Source: Saprospiraceae bacterium (GTDB taxonomy: Bacteria; Bacteroidota; Bacteroidia; Chitinophagales; Saprospiraceae). Taken from it: a DNA stretch of 36,614 nt. The notes beneath the pieces are model-generated. The model saw only the letters and a program-made list of their open reading frames with translations, did no database searches and was not told the DNA's origin. Below are positions 1 to 8,366 of this stretch, piece after piece. Every line of letters starts with the position of its first letter. Positions within the stretch are counted from its first letter, which is position 1. A program made the position numbers and the translations under genes. The stretch lies in the NCBI GenBank assembly GCA_022448955.1, contig JAKVCU010000081.1, forward strand, positions 5,440-42,053, written 5' to 3'.

Positions 1-56
1 TAGAAGCTCAACAAAAATTAAAAAAAAGTGTAACTTTTACAAAAGAACTTGATCGC

Positions 57-1031
57 ATGGCACAAAGAACTAAAAGGAGTGGTTTTCTTTCTCCATTCAA
101 TCGGGCTACTCGAACTAATTCGCAGAATAGCAATAATGACTTAGGGTTTGGCACAAAGCTAACTGTAGCAGATGGCCGGTTGATCAATCGAGATGGTAGT
201 TTTAATGTAGACCGTAGAGGTTATACTTCTTGGACCCCTTACCAATGGCTAGTGGAAATGTCTTGGCCCAATTTCTCCATATTAATTTTTATCTTTTATT
301 GTTTGTCCAATGCCATTTTTGCATTCATTTATATGATCATTGGTGTAGAGCATTTATCTGGCGTTCAGTCTGGAAATTGGTATGAAAACTTCTTGGAGGC
401 CTTCTTTTTTAGTGTACAAACATTTACTACCGTTGGCTATGGTGCAGTAAGTCCGAGTGGAATAGCAGCTAATATTGTTGCAGCAACTGGTGCGCTGATT
501 GGCTTAATGGCCTTTGCGCTAGCGACTGGTCTTTTTTTTGCTCGATTTTCGAAGCCCAAAGCACAAATACTTTTTAGCGAACATGCTATCATTACACCTT
601 ATCGAGGTATTATGGGTTTTGAATTTAGAATAGCCAATATTCGAAATAATAAACTCATTAATCTTTCAGCAAAGGTGACCATGTCTTGGATTGAAGAAGG
701 GAGTAGCTCCCTTCGGAGAAGATATGCTGCTTTACCACTTGAACGAGAGAGGGTCTTTCTTTTCCCATTAAACTGGACTATTGTGCACCCTATTGATCAG
801 GAAAGTCCACTTTTTAATAAATCATTAGCAGAGATTAGCAGTATGAAAGCAGAATTTATCATTTTAATTCATGGTTATGACGAGACCTTTGCACAAGATG
901 TGCATACCACTAGTTCTTATACTTTTAATGAAATTTTGATGGATGTTAAATATGCCCCAATGTATTTTTCGGAAAATGGGCATACTGTTCTGGAGCTGGA
1001 CAAAATTGACGCAACTATCCCTCTGGATTAG
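57..1031 (+). CDS. Inward-rectifier (KirBac-type) potassium channel
   Basis: This is a two-helix potassium channel of the inner membrane with a C-terminal cytoplasmic Kir domain. The selectivity filter TVGYG lies at about residues 125-129, between TM1 (about 73-95) and TM2 (about 136-163). The N-terminal block DLGFG and the following RLINRDGSFNV are typical of Kir proteins, and the remaining 160 residues fit the immunoglobulin-like gating domain. Length (324 aa) is normal for the family. The reading frame is open to the left edge of the window, so the true start could lie upstream; the ATG at 57 leaves 27 residues before DLGFG, which is reasonable. It has no operon partner: 228 bp separate it from the sigma factor. 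Identification as a K+ channel is firm; gating ligand is unknown. Confidence 0.93.
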   Translation: MAQRTKRSGFLSPFNRATRTNSQNSNNDLGFGTKLTVADGRLINRDGSFNVDRRGYTSWTPYQWLVEMSWPNFSILIFIFYCLSNAIFAFIYMIIGVEHLSGVQSGNWYENFLEAFFFSVQTFTTVGYGAVSPSGIAANIVAATGALIGLMAFALATGLFFARFSKPKAQILFSEHAIITPYRGIMGFEFRIANIRNNKLINLSAKVTMSWIEEGSSSLRRRYAALPLERERVFLFPLNWTIVHPIDQESPLFNKSLAEISSMKAEFIILIHGYDETFAQDVHTTSSYTFNEILMDVKYAPMYFSENGHTVLELDKIDATIPLD

Positions 1032-1259
1032 AAAGACTCCAAATAGGTGCAGTGAAGAGCGTGGCGACGAAAGGTCATAATTGATCACTTTGCTGGAATG
1101 TTTGCGGGAATAGTTAAAATCAAGAACTCTAATCTTATCGATTGGTCGTATTGCTATTAGCAAAGAACAAACTTCCAAATAAGCTCTAAATAATTATTAT
1201 TTTCCTTGAGGCATTAAACCTTTAATATCAATCTTAGTCATAGATACAAAATCCACTAT

Positions 1260-1820
1260 TTGGAAACGCCATTAACTAACATATCAGATGATCACATTCT
1301 TGGATTGTTGAATCAGTCTAATACCTTTGAAAAGGGTTTTAGGGTGCTTATGCAGAAATATCAAGAAAAGCTATACTGGCATATTCGCCGAATGGTCATG
1401 GATCACGAGGACGCGAATGACGTTATTCAAAACTGTTTTATAAAGGTATATAAGAGCATACATCGATTTGAAAGAAAATCGAAGTTGTATACTTGGTTGT
1501 ACCGAATTGCTACCAATGAAGCGATTACGCATTTGAATAAGCAAAAGAAAAAAGCTACTGCATCTATTGATGATGAGGAGAGTGGTATCTCTCATCGTCT
1601 GGAAGCAGATACTTACTTTGATGGAGATGAAGCGCAGCTTCAATTACAAAGAGCACTAGACACTTTACCGGACAAGCAAAAATTAGTGTTTAACCTGCGT
1701 TATTTTGATGAAATGAGCTACAAAGAAATGGCTGAAGTTTTAGATACATCGGTAGGAGCGTTAAAAGCTTCCTATCATCATGCAGTAAAAAAAATTGAGC
1801 AATACATAAGGGCACTATGA
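1260..1820 (+). CDS. ECF RNA polymerase sigma factor (sigma-70 family)
   Basis: Region 2 spans about residues 24-95 and includes DANDVIQNCFIKVY and the TWLYRIATNEA segment that recognises and melts the -10 element. Region 4 spans about 135-185, with LPDKQKLVFNLRYF followed by the helix-turn-helix MSYKEMAEVLDTSVGALKAS. The 186-aa length fits ECF factors. The only workable start is a TTG at 1260, because the next in-frame methionine lies inside region 2; the amino-terminal sequence METPLTNISDDHILGLL resembles other Bacteroidota ECF sigmas. The next two genes, an anti-sigma-like membrane protein and a Spy-like periplasmic protein, follow with gaps of 64 and 57 bp, so the three probably form one envelope-response unit (inference). 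Confidence 0.93.
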   Translation: METPLTNISDDHILGLLNQSNTFEKGFRVLMQKYQEKLYWHIRRMVMDHEDANDVIQNCFIKVYKSIHRFERKSKLYTWLYRIATNEAITHLNKQKKKATASIDDEESGISHRLEADTYFDGDEAQLQLQRALDTLPDKQKLVFNLRYFDEMSYKEMAEVLDTSVGALKASYHHAVKKIEQYIRAL

Positions 1821-1884
1821 TGGATAAAGTAGAAAATAGACGTTTGGGATTACTTTTTCTACTTAACCGACATTAAATTACCGT

Positions 1885-2424
1885 ATGTTAAAGTTTAATA
1901 AACCTATGAAAAATAAAGATGATATACAAAAAGAAATAGAAGAGCTTTCCCCCTTTTTAAAGAAAATGAAAAAGGAAAAAGAAGGCTTTGAAGTGCCTGC
2001 CAATTACTTTAGACAGCTGCCTGATTTGATCATGGATCGAATACAGGAGGAGGAGGCTCAGTCCGACTCTTCAGCACCTACTACCAATTGGTTGGACCAA
2101 ATTATTGAGCGCATCCAAATATTGCTACAACCACAATATGCTATGGCATTAGCCTCTACAGCAATATTAATTGTTGCAAGCCTATTCCTCTTCCAACAAG
2201 ATCCTAGTCTTGCAGGCGAAAGTACTCTTGCAGAAGTATCAGATGAAGAAATCAATGCTTATGTTATGAGTAAGGCGGAGGAATTTGAATTAGATCTTTT
2301 AATCGATGTCATAGACGAAAAGGCTTTGGAAGAGGAAATAGAAAATGAACCTTCTTATGATGAGAATTATCTAGATAATATCATCGATGACTTATCCGAC
2401 AAAGAATTAGAAGAGTTGATGTAG
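1885..2424 (+). CDS. Membrane protein, candidate anti-sigma factor for the upstream ECF sigma
   Basis: The protein has about 85 hydrophilic N-terminal residues, one transmembrane helix at about 86-104 (YAMALASTAILIVASLFLF), and a very acidic C-terminal tail ending in DNIIDDLSDKELEELM. The N-terminal block with FEVPANYFRQLPD is a pattern I associate with Bacteroidota proteins encoded beside ECF sigma factors. No zinc-binding HxxxCxxC motif of the ZAS class is present, so anti-sigma activity is inferred from topology and position only. ATG codons at 1885 and 1906 are both possible starts; neither has a strong ribosome binding site. It could instead be a structural membrane protein that is only co-transcribed. 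Confidence 0.6.
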   Translation: MLKFNKPMKNKDDIQKEIEELSPFLKKMKKEKEGFEVPANYFRQLPDLIMDRIQEEEAQSDSSAPTTNWLDQIIERIQILLQPQYAMALASTAILIVASLFLFQQDPSLAGESTLAEVSDEEINAYVMSKAEEFELDLLIDVIDEKALEEEIENEPSYDENYLDNIIDDLSDKELEELM

Positions 2425-2481
2425 TGTAATCAAATTTATGCGCTCTTCAAAAAACAGAAAAAATTATACAAACCAAGAAAA

Positions 2482-2955
2482 ATGAGTAAGATAAAATTCA
2501 TAATCGGCACATTCTTATGTCTTAGCATATACAGCCTGAGTTTTGCACAGGTTTTGGATGACTTTGACGACTCCCCTGCAGCGAAAGTAGAACAAGCTAG
2601 AGAACAGTTTATTACTGAAAAATTAAATCTTTCAAATCAGGAAGCAGATGCTTTTTGGAAAGTTTATTACGAATACAAGGATAAGGAAGAAAAAATCAAA
2701 TATAATTATCGTCCTGCTAAAGGGCTGCGTAATATGAGTGATGAAGATGCCCATACATTTGTCCTTTCACGCTTTGAAATGGATAGCAAATTGCTCCAAT
2801 TAAAAAAGGATTACTATCAAGAATTCCAAAAAATTATTGGTTCAAAACGGGTAATACAATATACACGTGCAGAAAAAGCGTTCCGTCAAGAAGTGCTTCG
2901 TAGGTTTAAGGAAAATAGGAAAAGGAAACTTAAAAGACAAGGTAGAAACGAATAA
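2482..2955 (+). CDS. Secreted Spy/CpxP-like helical protein
   Basis: A signal peptide (about residues 1-22, cleavage after SLSFA) is followed by an all-helical, highly charged domain. The segment LNLSNQEADAFWKVYYEYKDK is the recurring LTxxEAxxFWxxYxEY pattern of Spy-like periplasmic proteins that Bacteroidota often encode after an ECF sigma and its anti-sigma gene. The C-terminus is strongly basic (RRFKENRKRKLKRQGR). Probable role: periplasmic chaperone or stress sensor feeding into the sigma factor upstream. That role is inference from similarity of pattern and from the gene order; no catalytic residues are expected. Confidence 0.65.
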   Translation: MSKIKFIIGTFLCLSIYSLSFAQVLDDFDDSPAAKVEQAREQFITEKLNLSNQEADAFWKVYYEYKDKEEKIKYNYRPAKGLRNMSDEDAHTFVLSRFEMDSKLLQLKKDYYQEFQKIIGSKRVIQYTRAEKAFRQEVLRRFKENRKRKLKRQGRNE

Positions 2956-3089
2956 AATGATGGCCGTTGACGGATTCAACTACTTCATTCTAAAATAGCC
3001 ATTAAGAGGGGCATCTTAGTATGTTAAGACTTTATGCTCGGCCATGAACTTTCCTTAGCTTGAATTTATCCTGCCAAATAATTTTGTTA

Positions 3090-3097
3090 TACCTTTG
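3090..3097 (+). promoter_or_regulatory. Candidate Bacteroidota -7 box for the EamA gene
   Basis: TACCTTTG matches TAnnTTTG exactly. A clear TTTG -33 box is missing at the right distance (only TTTA at 3065-3068, spacer 21). The predicted transcript would start near 3104, so the hairpin at 3102-3134 would sit at the very 5' end of the mRNA. Confidence 0.45.
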
Positions 3098-3101
3098 TGG
3101 G

Positions 3102-3134
3102 AGATCGGTATGAGCATTTTGCTGATACCGATCT
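3102..3134 (+). promoter_or_regulatory. Stem-loop at predicted 5' end of the EamA mRNA
   Basis: Arms AGATCGGTAT (3102-3111) and ATACCGATCT (3125-3134) pair perfectly over 10 bp; inside them AGC (3113-3115) and GCT (3121-3123) extend the stem past one G-G mismatch around an ATTTT loop. It sits just downstream of a -7 box and ends 23 nt before the ATG at 3158. It could stabilise the mRNA, act as an operator, or terminate transcription from the upstream gene; the U tract after it is poor. Confidence 0.6.
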
Positions 3135-3157
3135 TTATATTTGATAGCTTTCGAAAT

Positions 3158-4054
3158 ATGTCCAAAACACTAAAGGCACACCTTTCGCTCTTTGCCGTGG
3201 CCCTAATTTATGGTGCAAATTATTCTATCGCAAAAATAGTATTGGATGATCACTACTTACAGCCAATTAGTTTTATCACTTTACGCATCTGTGCTGCAGC
3301 TATTCTTTTCACCCTATTTCACCAAATATGGATTAAAGAAAAAGTAGAGCGCAAAGATTTCCCTCTGTTGATTCTATGCTCATTATTTGGAGCGGTATTT
3401 AATCAATTGTTTTTCTTCTTAGGTTTAAAGGAAACAAGTCCGATTAATGCATCGCTTATTATGACGACTACTCCGATTCTTATTCTAATCATTTCTGCTA
3501 TTTTGATTAGAGAGAAAGTAACTTGGTCCAAGGTAGTAGGCATTATTCTTGGAGGCATCGGGGCTACCATCATCATTAGTGCAGGTAAGGAGGTATCATT
3601 TACTAGTAATCAGGCCCTAGGTAATCTCTATATTTTCGTCAATGCTTCTTCTTATGGCATCTATTTGGTTTTGATTAAGAGACTCATGGATCGTTATCAC
3701 CCCATTACACTTATCCGCTGGATCTTTACAATTGGGGCAATCATAATCTTACCATTTGGTATCCCATATCTAAATAACACAGAGTGGCATACCTTTAGCC
3801 CATTAGTGATTGGATCCGTAATTTATGTACTACTCTTCACTACTTTTTTCACTTACTTATTAAATGGACTGGCCTTGAGGGAGTTACCTGCATCTATTGT
3901 TGGTATTTATATCTACTTACAGCCATTAATTGCAACAATTATCGCATTGATAATTGGTAATGATCAATTAAATGCTTTAAAAATTCTAGCTGGAATACTG
4001 ATTTTCACTGGAGTTTTCTTGGTTAGTCAGCCTATTAAAACAACCAGAAATTAA
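3158..4054 (+). CDS. EamA/DMT-family transporter (drug/metabolite exporter)
   Basis: About ten hydrophobic helices in two EamA repeats make up the whole protein (298 aa from the chosen start). Repeat one begins at ALIYGANYSIAKIVL and contains LGLKETSPINASLIMTTTPI; repeat two begins near ALGNLYIFVNASSYGIYLVL and contains LRELPASIVGIYIYLQPLI, both standard EamA signatures. The substrate cannot be predicted. The frame is open further upstream to a TTG at 3095, but that overlaps the predicted promoter and hairpin, so the ATG at 3158, which begins MSKTLKAHLSLFAVAL directly before the first helix, is preferred. The gene stands alone. Confidence 0.88.
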   Translation: MSKTLKAHLSLFAVALIYGANYSIAKIVLDDHYLQPISFITLRICAAAILFTLFHQIWIKEKVERKDFPLLILCSLFGAVFNQLFFFLGLKETSPINASLIMTTTPILILIISAILIREKVTWSKVVGIILGGIGATIIISAGKEVSFTSNQALGNLYIFVNASSYGIYLVLIKRLMDRYHPITLIRWIFTIGAIIILPFGIPYLNNTEWHTFSPLVIGSVIYVLLFTTFFTYLLNGLALRELPASIVGIYIYLQPLIATIIALIIGNDQLNALKILAGILIFTGVFLVSQPIKTTRN

Positions 4055-4342
4055 GTAGATATACTATAGGGAAATTTATTATATATAAATATATCAAATA
4101 CACTATTTATTAATAAATATAATCCTTAATCAATTCATATATAATAAATTACGGAGTATGCACCATTCCTTTGCAATCTACTACCGTTTCATTAATACAT
4201 CCCAAATTAGTGGCATCTTTAGTCGCTTTTACTTTATATTGTAAGAGTACTTTTCAGATAGAAGCTAAGAGCGCTTTTGAATATACCAATCATCAAAATA
4301 GAAAATTCATCTTTTTACGTTCTTTAGCTGAATAAATTTATA

Positions 4343-5731
4343 ATGGGAGAAAATAATAATATCAAAGAAATTATTGCGGCCTATGAGGCTTTGTACAATA
4401 ATAAATATACGGCAATATTGGATGAAAAATCTTACATACAATTAATTGAGCATTATTCTGCTAGAGATCAGTGGGAGATGGTGCTTAGCGTTGCTCAAAC
4501 GGGGATCGAGCAGTTTTTGTATTCCATTGAATTCTATTTAGCGAAAGCAGAAGCACTTATAGCCCTTCGTAAGTTTTCTGAAGCAGAAGAAGTGCTGAGT
4601 AAGGCAAAGAATCTAGCTCCTTCTGAGACAGAGATCCAAATGCTAGAAGCACAGATTTTGATGGAACAACATCGCCTTCAAGACGCCAGTGTACTGATCG
4701 AAGAGTTGAAGCAAAAAGATTTATTCCAGCATCAATCTGAGTTACTGCTACTAGAGGCGCAGTTGTATCAAAGACAGGAGCAGTATGAGGGCATGTTTTA
4801 TTTATTATCCTATGCTCTTCGGGAAGACCCTAACCATCAAGATCTACTTGATCGTTTTGGTATTTGTATTGAAATTACCAAGCGATATAAAGAAAGTGTG
4901 GTTATACATCAGGAAATTCTTGATAGAGACCCTTACGCGTACATGGCATGGTACAATTTAGGGAATGCGCAAGCGTATTTAGGGAATTACCCTGAAGCGA
5001 TTGATGCTTATGAATTTGCATTTGCCATACAAGAAGATTTTAAAATAGCGATAAAAAGCTGTGCAGATTTATGCTTTGAGTTACAACTTTTCCATAAGTC
5101 TAAAAAATACTATCACGAATTATTAGATCTTCAGCATTCAGATGCTGATACCTTCCTTCGGCTCGGACAAAATTATCTGTATTTAGAAGATTATGCCACA
5201 GCCCGGACGTTTTTGACTAAGGCTATCCAATTTGATTTTCAAAATGATGAGGCCTACTATAATATTGGGCAAACCTATTTTGCTGAAGAGAATTGGAAGG
5301 CTGCCATTAAGTATTTCGAAAAGGCAATCTATATAGAAGATTCTCAAGAGGATTATTTCTTATCTCTAGCTTTAGCGCTCGGGGAGCTTGATCAAATAGA
5401 AGAAGCTGAAGAACAGTTTTTAACGGCTTTAGAAATTGCTCCTGAACACAATGGCATCTGGATTGAATACGCACTCTTCCTGCTACATCAAAGCCGTGGA
5501 GAAGATGCTGGTGAATTATTAGAAGGGGCGCTTGAATTCGCGGAAGATAGTTCCTTACTTTATTGCAGAGTAGCTTGTTTTTTTGCCATGGGTAATCGCC
5601 AAGCAGGATTTTACTGGCTGAGTGATGCTTTAGAAGAGGATTTTGAAAATTACCCTTTGCTTTTTCATTATTTACCCGAATTACAGAATGATGGTACTAT
5701 TCTAGGACTCATTTCGTCTTATTTGCCATAA
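4343..5731 (+). CDS. Tetratricopeptide repeat protein
   Basis: The 462-aa protein is built almost entirely of degenerate TPR units of about 34 residues. The clearest are around residues 205-240 (AWYNLGNAQAYLGNYPEAIDAY) and 270-345 (AYYNIGQTYFAEENWKAAIKYFEKAI). There is no signal peptide or membrane helix, so it is probably cytoplasmic. Such proteins are scaffolds for protein-protein contacts; nothing in the sequence or its neighbours points to a partner. The region before it (4055-4342) is very AT-rich with no convincing promoter. Similar TPR proteins are common single genes in Bacteroidota. Confidence 0.88.
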   Translation: MGENNNIKEIIAAYEALYNNKYTAILDEKSYIQLIEHYSARDQWEMVLSVAQTGIEQFLYSIEFYLAKAEALIALRKFSEAEEVLSKAKNLAPSETEIQMLEAQILMEQHRLQDASVLIEELKQKDLFQHQSELLLLEAQLYQRQEQYEGMFYLLSYALREDPNHQDLLDRFGICIEITKRYKESVVIHQEILDRDPYAYMAWYNLGNAQAYLGNYPEAIDAYEFAFAIQEDFKIAIKSCADLCFELQLFHKSKKYYHELLDLQHSDADTFLRLGQNYLYLEDYATARTFLTKAIQFDFQNDEAYYNIGQTYFAEENWKAAIKYFEKAIYIEDSQEDYFLSLALALGELDQIEEAEEQFLTALEIAPEHNGIWIEYALFLLHQSRGEDAGELLEGALEFAEDSSLLYCRVACFFAMGNRQAGFYWLSDALEEDFENYPLLFHYLPELQNDGTILGLISSYLP

Positions 5732-5773
5732 TATCTAGGCTAAGCTCAATTTGTGACATGCCCAAAATCATAC

Positions 5774-5793
5774 TTTTTGTAGATGTACAAAAG
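5774..5793. terminator. Weak stem-loop between convergent genes
   Basis: TTTTTGTA (5774-5781) and TACAAAAG (5786-5793) form an 8-bp, A/T-rich stem around a 4-nt loop, between the convergent TPR and glucokinase genes. The T and A runs on the two sides could serve both directions, but the stem is weak. Confidence 0.3.
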
Positions 5794-5980
5794 AGTAGTT
5801 TAGCATTAGATGATTACCCACATTTCTGTTTACGGTTATACATCAGGCGGATAATAGGGCACAAGATCAAATTAAAGGTACCTAGCCACTATCCGTACAT
5901 AGCTTATTCCGAGCGGTTCAAATCACTCGTCTAAAAGGACCTAATAGATTACTATCAGGGATAATGCTTTCTAGTTTCCA

Positions 5981-6736
5981 CTAGAAAACAGGATGAGCGG
6001 CATACAATGCTGCTCCAATCGAACCTGCATTGTTACGTAAATCAGCTGGCACTATGTCTACATTTGTCGTTAAATAACTACTGTATTTTTCAAATTTTCT
6101 ACTAATGCCTCCACCAAGTATTACTCGATCAGGTGAAAAAATTCGATCTAGGTGTTCTAGGTAGTCATTCAATCGTTTCCCCCAAATTTCGTAAGAAATA
6201 TCTTCTCTCTTTTTTGCGGCACTTGAAGCTTTAAACTCTGCTACTTTTTCTTCTCCTTTTAGGTAAATATGCCCCAATTCTGAATTAGGCACTAAACGTC
6301 CATTCACAAACAATGCGGAACCCAAGCCAGATCCAATGGTAATAAGTAGGACTATCCCATCTACGCCTTTCCCTTTGCCAAATGACATCTCTGCCAGACC
6401 AGCAGCATCGGCATCATTTAGAGCTTTGACAGGGCAGCCACATGCATTGGTAAACATTTCTTCCACATTGGTTCCAATCCAAGATTTATCGATATTAGCA
6501 GCAGAGTGTGCAATCCCTTTCTTAATAATAGCTGGGAAGCCACAACCAATAGGTCCGTTCCAATCCAATATTTTAATCAATTCCGCAAATGTCCCCGCCA
6601 TTGCCTGCGGTGTAGCAGGCTTAGGCGTAGGTAACTTAAAGCGCTCTGTGAGCAATTCTCCTGTTTCAATATTGACAACTGCGCCTTTGATTCCAGAGGC
6701 ACCGACATCAACACCAACTATTTTTTTATCTGACAT
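5981..6736 (-). CDS. ppgK: ROK-family polyphosphate glucokinase-like kinase
   Basis: Predicted to phosphorylate glucose at C6 in the cytoplasm, probably with polyphosphate (and possibly ATP) as donor. The phosphate-binding motif DVGASGIKG is at residues 9-17, GFPAIIKKGIAHSAANIDKSWIG at about 67-89, the catalytic-base motif NDADAAG near 107-113, and the second phosphate loop ITIGSGLGSALFVNG near 132-146. The SWIGT segment and the 251-aa length match polyphosphate glucokinases rather than longer ROK sugar kinases or repressors; no helix-turn-helix is present. It is the last gene of a minus-strand run, 6 bp after a cyclophilin lipoprotein gene. The polyphosphate preference is inferred from family resemblance. 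Confidence 0.83.
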   Translation of the reverse strand: MSDKKIVGVDVGASGIKGAVVNIETGELLTERFKLPTPKPATPQAMAGTFAELIKILDWNGPIGCGFPAIIKKGIAHSAANIDKSWIGTNVEEMFTNACGCPVKALNDADAAGLAEMSFGKGKGVDGIVLLITIGSGLGSALFVNGRLVPNSELGHIYLKGEEKVAEFKASSAAKKREDISYEIWGKRLNDYLEHLDRIFSPDRVILGGGISRKFEKYSSYLTTNVDIVPADLRNNAGSIGAALYAAHPVF

Positions 6737-6742
6737 GACTTA

Positions 6743-7627
6743 TTACTTAATGACTCGAATTTTCATTTCGACGTTTTCTATTGGACGGTCACGATTGTCT
6801 GTTTGTGATTTTGCAATTTTATCAATTACATCCAAACCTTCGATCACTTGTCCAAAAACGGTATATTCTCTATCGAGAAAAGGCGTTCCCCCCTTTTCAT
6901 TATAAATTTCTCTTTGTCTTTTGGAATAGCGAATCCCTTTTTGAGATTCTATACGATTGAGGCTTTCCTCATTTACTGGTCTGCCGTGGACGATATAGAA
7001 TTGAGAACCAGAAGATGCTTTTTCTGGATTTACGTTATCTCCCATTCTAGCTGCCGCTAAAGCGCCTCTCACATGCACCAATGAATCCACAAACTCAGCA
7101 GGGATTGTATAGCCTGGCCCACCACTTCCTAGTGGTTGCCCTTTTCTGGCATTCTTCGATTTTGGATCACCTCCTTGAACCATAAAACCATCAATGACTC
7201 TGTGGAAAAGTAAGCTATCATAAAATCCTTCTTCTGCTAGTTTGATAAAATTTTCTTGATGCTTTGGCGTTGCATCATACAATTGAATGATCATATTGCC
7301 AAAAGCTGTCTCTAATTCAATCAAGCAGGTAGTTGGTGCATTGACAACCAATCGTTCTGATGTTACCTTTTTCTTTCCTTTTTCATTAATTGCAGTGAGC
7401 GTAATCAAATAATTTCCAGAAGAACGGTATTTGTGGTTTGGTTCTGCTTTTTCAGAAGTATTGCCATCGCCAAAGTCCCATTGGTAGGAAGTCGCTTTTT
7501 CTGATTGATTTTCAAACTGTATTTCTGCTGGTGCAATCATTTCTCCACTGTAAGTAAATTTGGCAACTGGTCTAGAACAAGCTGCTCCCACTACTAGTAA
7601 TATTACCCATGCTATTTTTCTCATCAT
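6743..7627 (-). CDS. PKD-domain cyclophilin-type peptidyl-prolyl isomerase lipoprotein
   Basis: A lipoprotein signal (VGAACS, cysteine at about residue 17) leads into a PKD domain (about 20-100) with the typical YQWDFGDGNTSEKAEPNHKY, and then a cyclophilin domain (about 100-294). The cyclophilin catalytic segment LLFHRVIDGFMVQGGDP and GSQFYIVHG are intact. It should catalyse proline cis-trans isomerisation of envelope proteins; the PKD domain is a beta-sandwich that may space or bind. A segment of about 35 residues between QFYIV and YTVFGQV is longer than in the smallest bacterial cyclophilins and is shared with the next gene. The gene lies between that paralogue (11 bp gap) and the glucokinase gene (6 bp gap). 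Confidence 0.92.
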   Translation of the reverse strand: MMRKIAWVILLVVGAACSRPVAKFTYSGEMIAPAEIQFENQSEKATSYQWDFGDGNTSEKAEPNHKYRSSGNYLITLTAINEKGKKKVTSERLVVNAPTTCLIELETAFGNMIIQLYDATPKHQENFIKLAEEGFYDSLLFHRVIDGFMVQGGDPKSKNARKGQPLGSGGPGYTIPAEFVDSLVHVRGALAAARMGDNVNPEKASSGSQFYIVHGRPVNEESLNRIESQKGIRYSKRQREIYNEKGGTPFLDREYTVFGQVIEGLDVIDKIAKSQTDNRDRPIENVEMKIRVIK

Positions 7628-7638
7628 TACACTTTTTA

Positions 7639-8295
7639 CTAGTTTAAGATTTTTACTTCCATTTTGATATCTTGAGTAGGTCGATCAGATGGATCTTTTT
7701 CTGCTTGTGCAATTTTATCGATTACATCAAAACCTTCAACTACTTCTCCGAATACGGTATAATCATTATCGAGGAATGGTGTTCCACCCACTTGCTTGTA
7801 TAAGTCTCTTTGCGCAGGGCTGTACTTAATTCCTTTTTGTCTTTCCATATTGTCTAACATTGCATCATTTATAGCTTGACCTTGTACGATATAGAATTGG
7901 GAGCCAGAAGAGCGTTTTTCTGGATTTTGATTATCCCCTAAACGTGCAGCAGATAAAGCACCTTTGAAGTGTGGCGAACCAATCTCTGCATCGAGCGTAT
8001 ACCCAGGTCCCCCCATTCCTAGGGGTTGTCCAGGAGCGGCTGTTTTGGAATCCGGGTCTCCTCCCTGAATCATAAAACCGCTAATCACACGATGAAACAA
8101 AGTTCCATCATAAAATCCTTCATTGGCTAGTTTAATAAAGTTTTCCTTATGCTTTGGTGTTTCATTGTATAACAAAACTTTCATTTTGCCATAGCCTTCC
8201 ACATTAATTTCAGCATAAGTGTTATTGTTATTTGAACAGCCAGTCATGATCAGTGCGGCAATTGCAAATGCAAAAACTTGAATTACTCGTGTCAT
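7639..8295 (-). CDS. Cyclophilin-type peptidyl-prolyl isomerase lipoprotein
   Basis: A signal peptide with lipobox MTGC (cysteine at about residue 20) precedes a single cyclophilin domain. The segments TLFHRVISGFMIQGGDP and GSQFYIVQG carry the catalytic arginine and substrate-binding phenylalanine. It is very similar along its whole length to the cyclophilin domain of the next gene, including the insertion before FLDNDYTVFGEV, so the pair arose by tandem duplication. It lacks the PKD domain. Likely a periplasmic or surface folding catalyst and probably the first gene of the three-gene unit that ends with the glucokinase. Confidence 0.92.
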   Translation of the reverse strand: MTRVIQVFAFAIAALIMTGCSNNNNTYAEINVEGYGKMKVLLYNETPKHKENFIKLANEGFYDGTLFHRVISGFMIQGGDPDSKTAAPGQPLGMGGPGYTLDAEIGSPHFKGALSAARLGDNQNPEKRSSGSQFYIVQGQAINDAMLDNMERQKGIKYSPAQRDLYKQVGGTPFLDNDYTVFGEVVEGFDVIDKIAQAEKDPSDRPTQDIKMEVKILN

Positions 8296-8366
8296 CTATT
8301 TATAATTTATTATTGGTTAGGTATATAGTAGAAATCACTCTGCTAAAGCTGAAGCAATTTGGTTTA

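Noticed and set aside
1-56. Possible end of an upstream gene at the TAG at position 1.
   Set aside because: A single stop codon at the very edge with no preceding sequence is no evidence of a gene; the channel frame is also open to the edge.
864-1178. 104-codon minus-strand ORF overlapping the K+ channel gene.
   Set aside because: It runs mostly antisense to an undoubted gene and its translation has no domain, signal or family pattern.
4158-4244. Plus-strand ORF of 28 codons beginning MHHSFAIYYRF.
   Set aside because: Too short, no promoter box or ribosome binding site, and no sign of selection can be judged from one sequence.
4149-4253. Open minus-strand frame of 34 codons with a plausible amino-acid mix (ends in TVVDCKGMVHTP).
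   Set aside because: No start codon in a suitable place, stop just upstream, no recognisable family. I cannot tell a gene relic from chance in this AT-rich gap.
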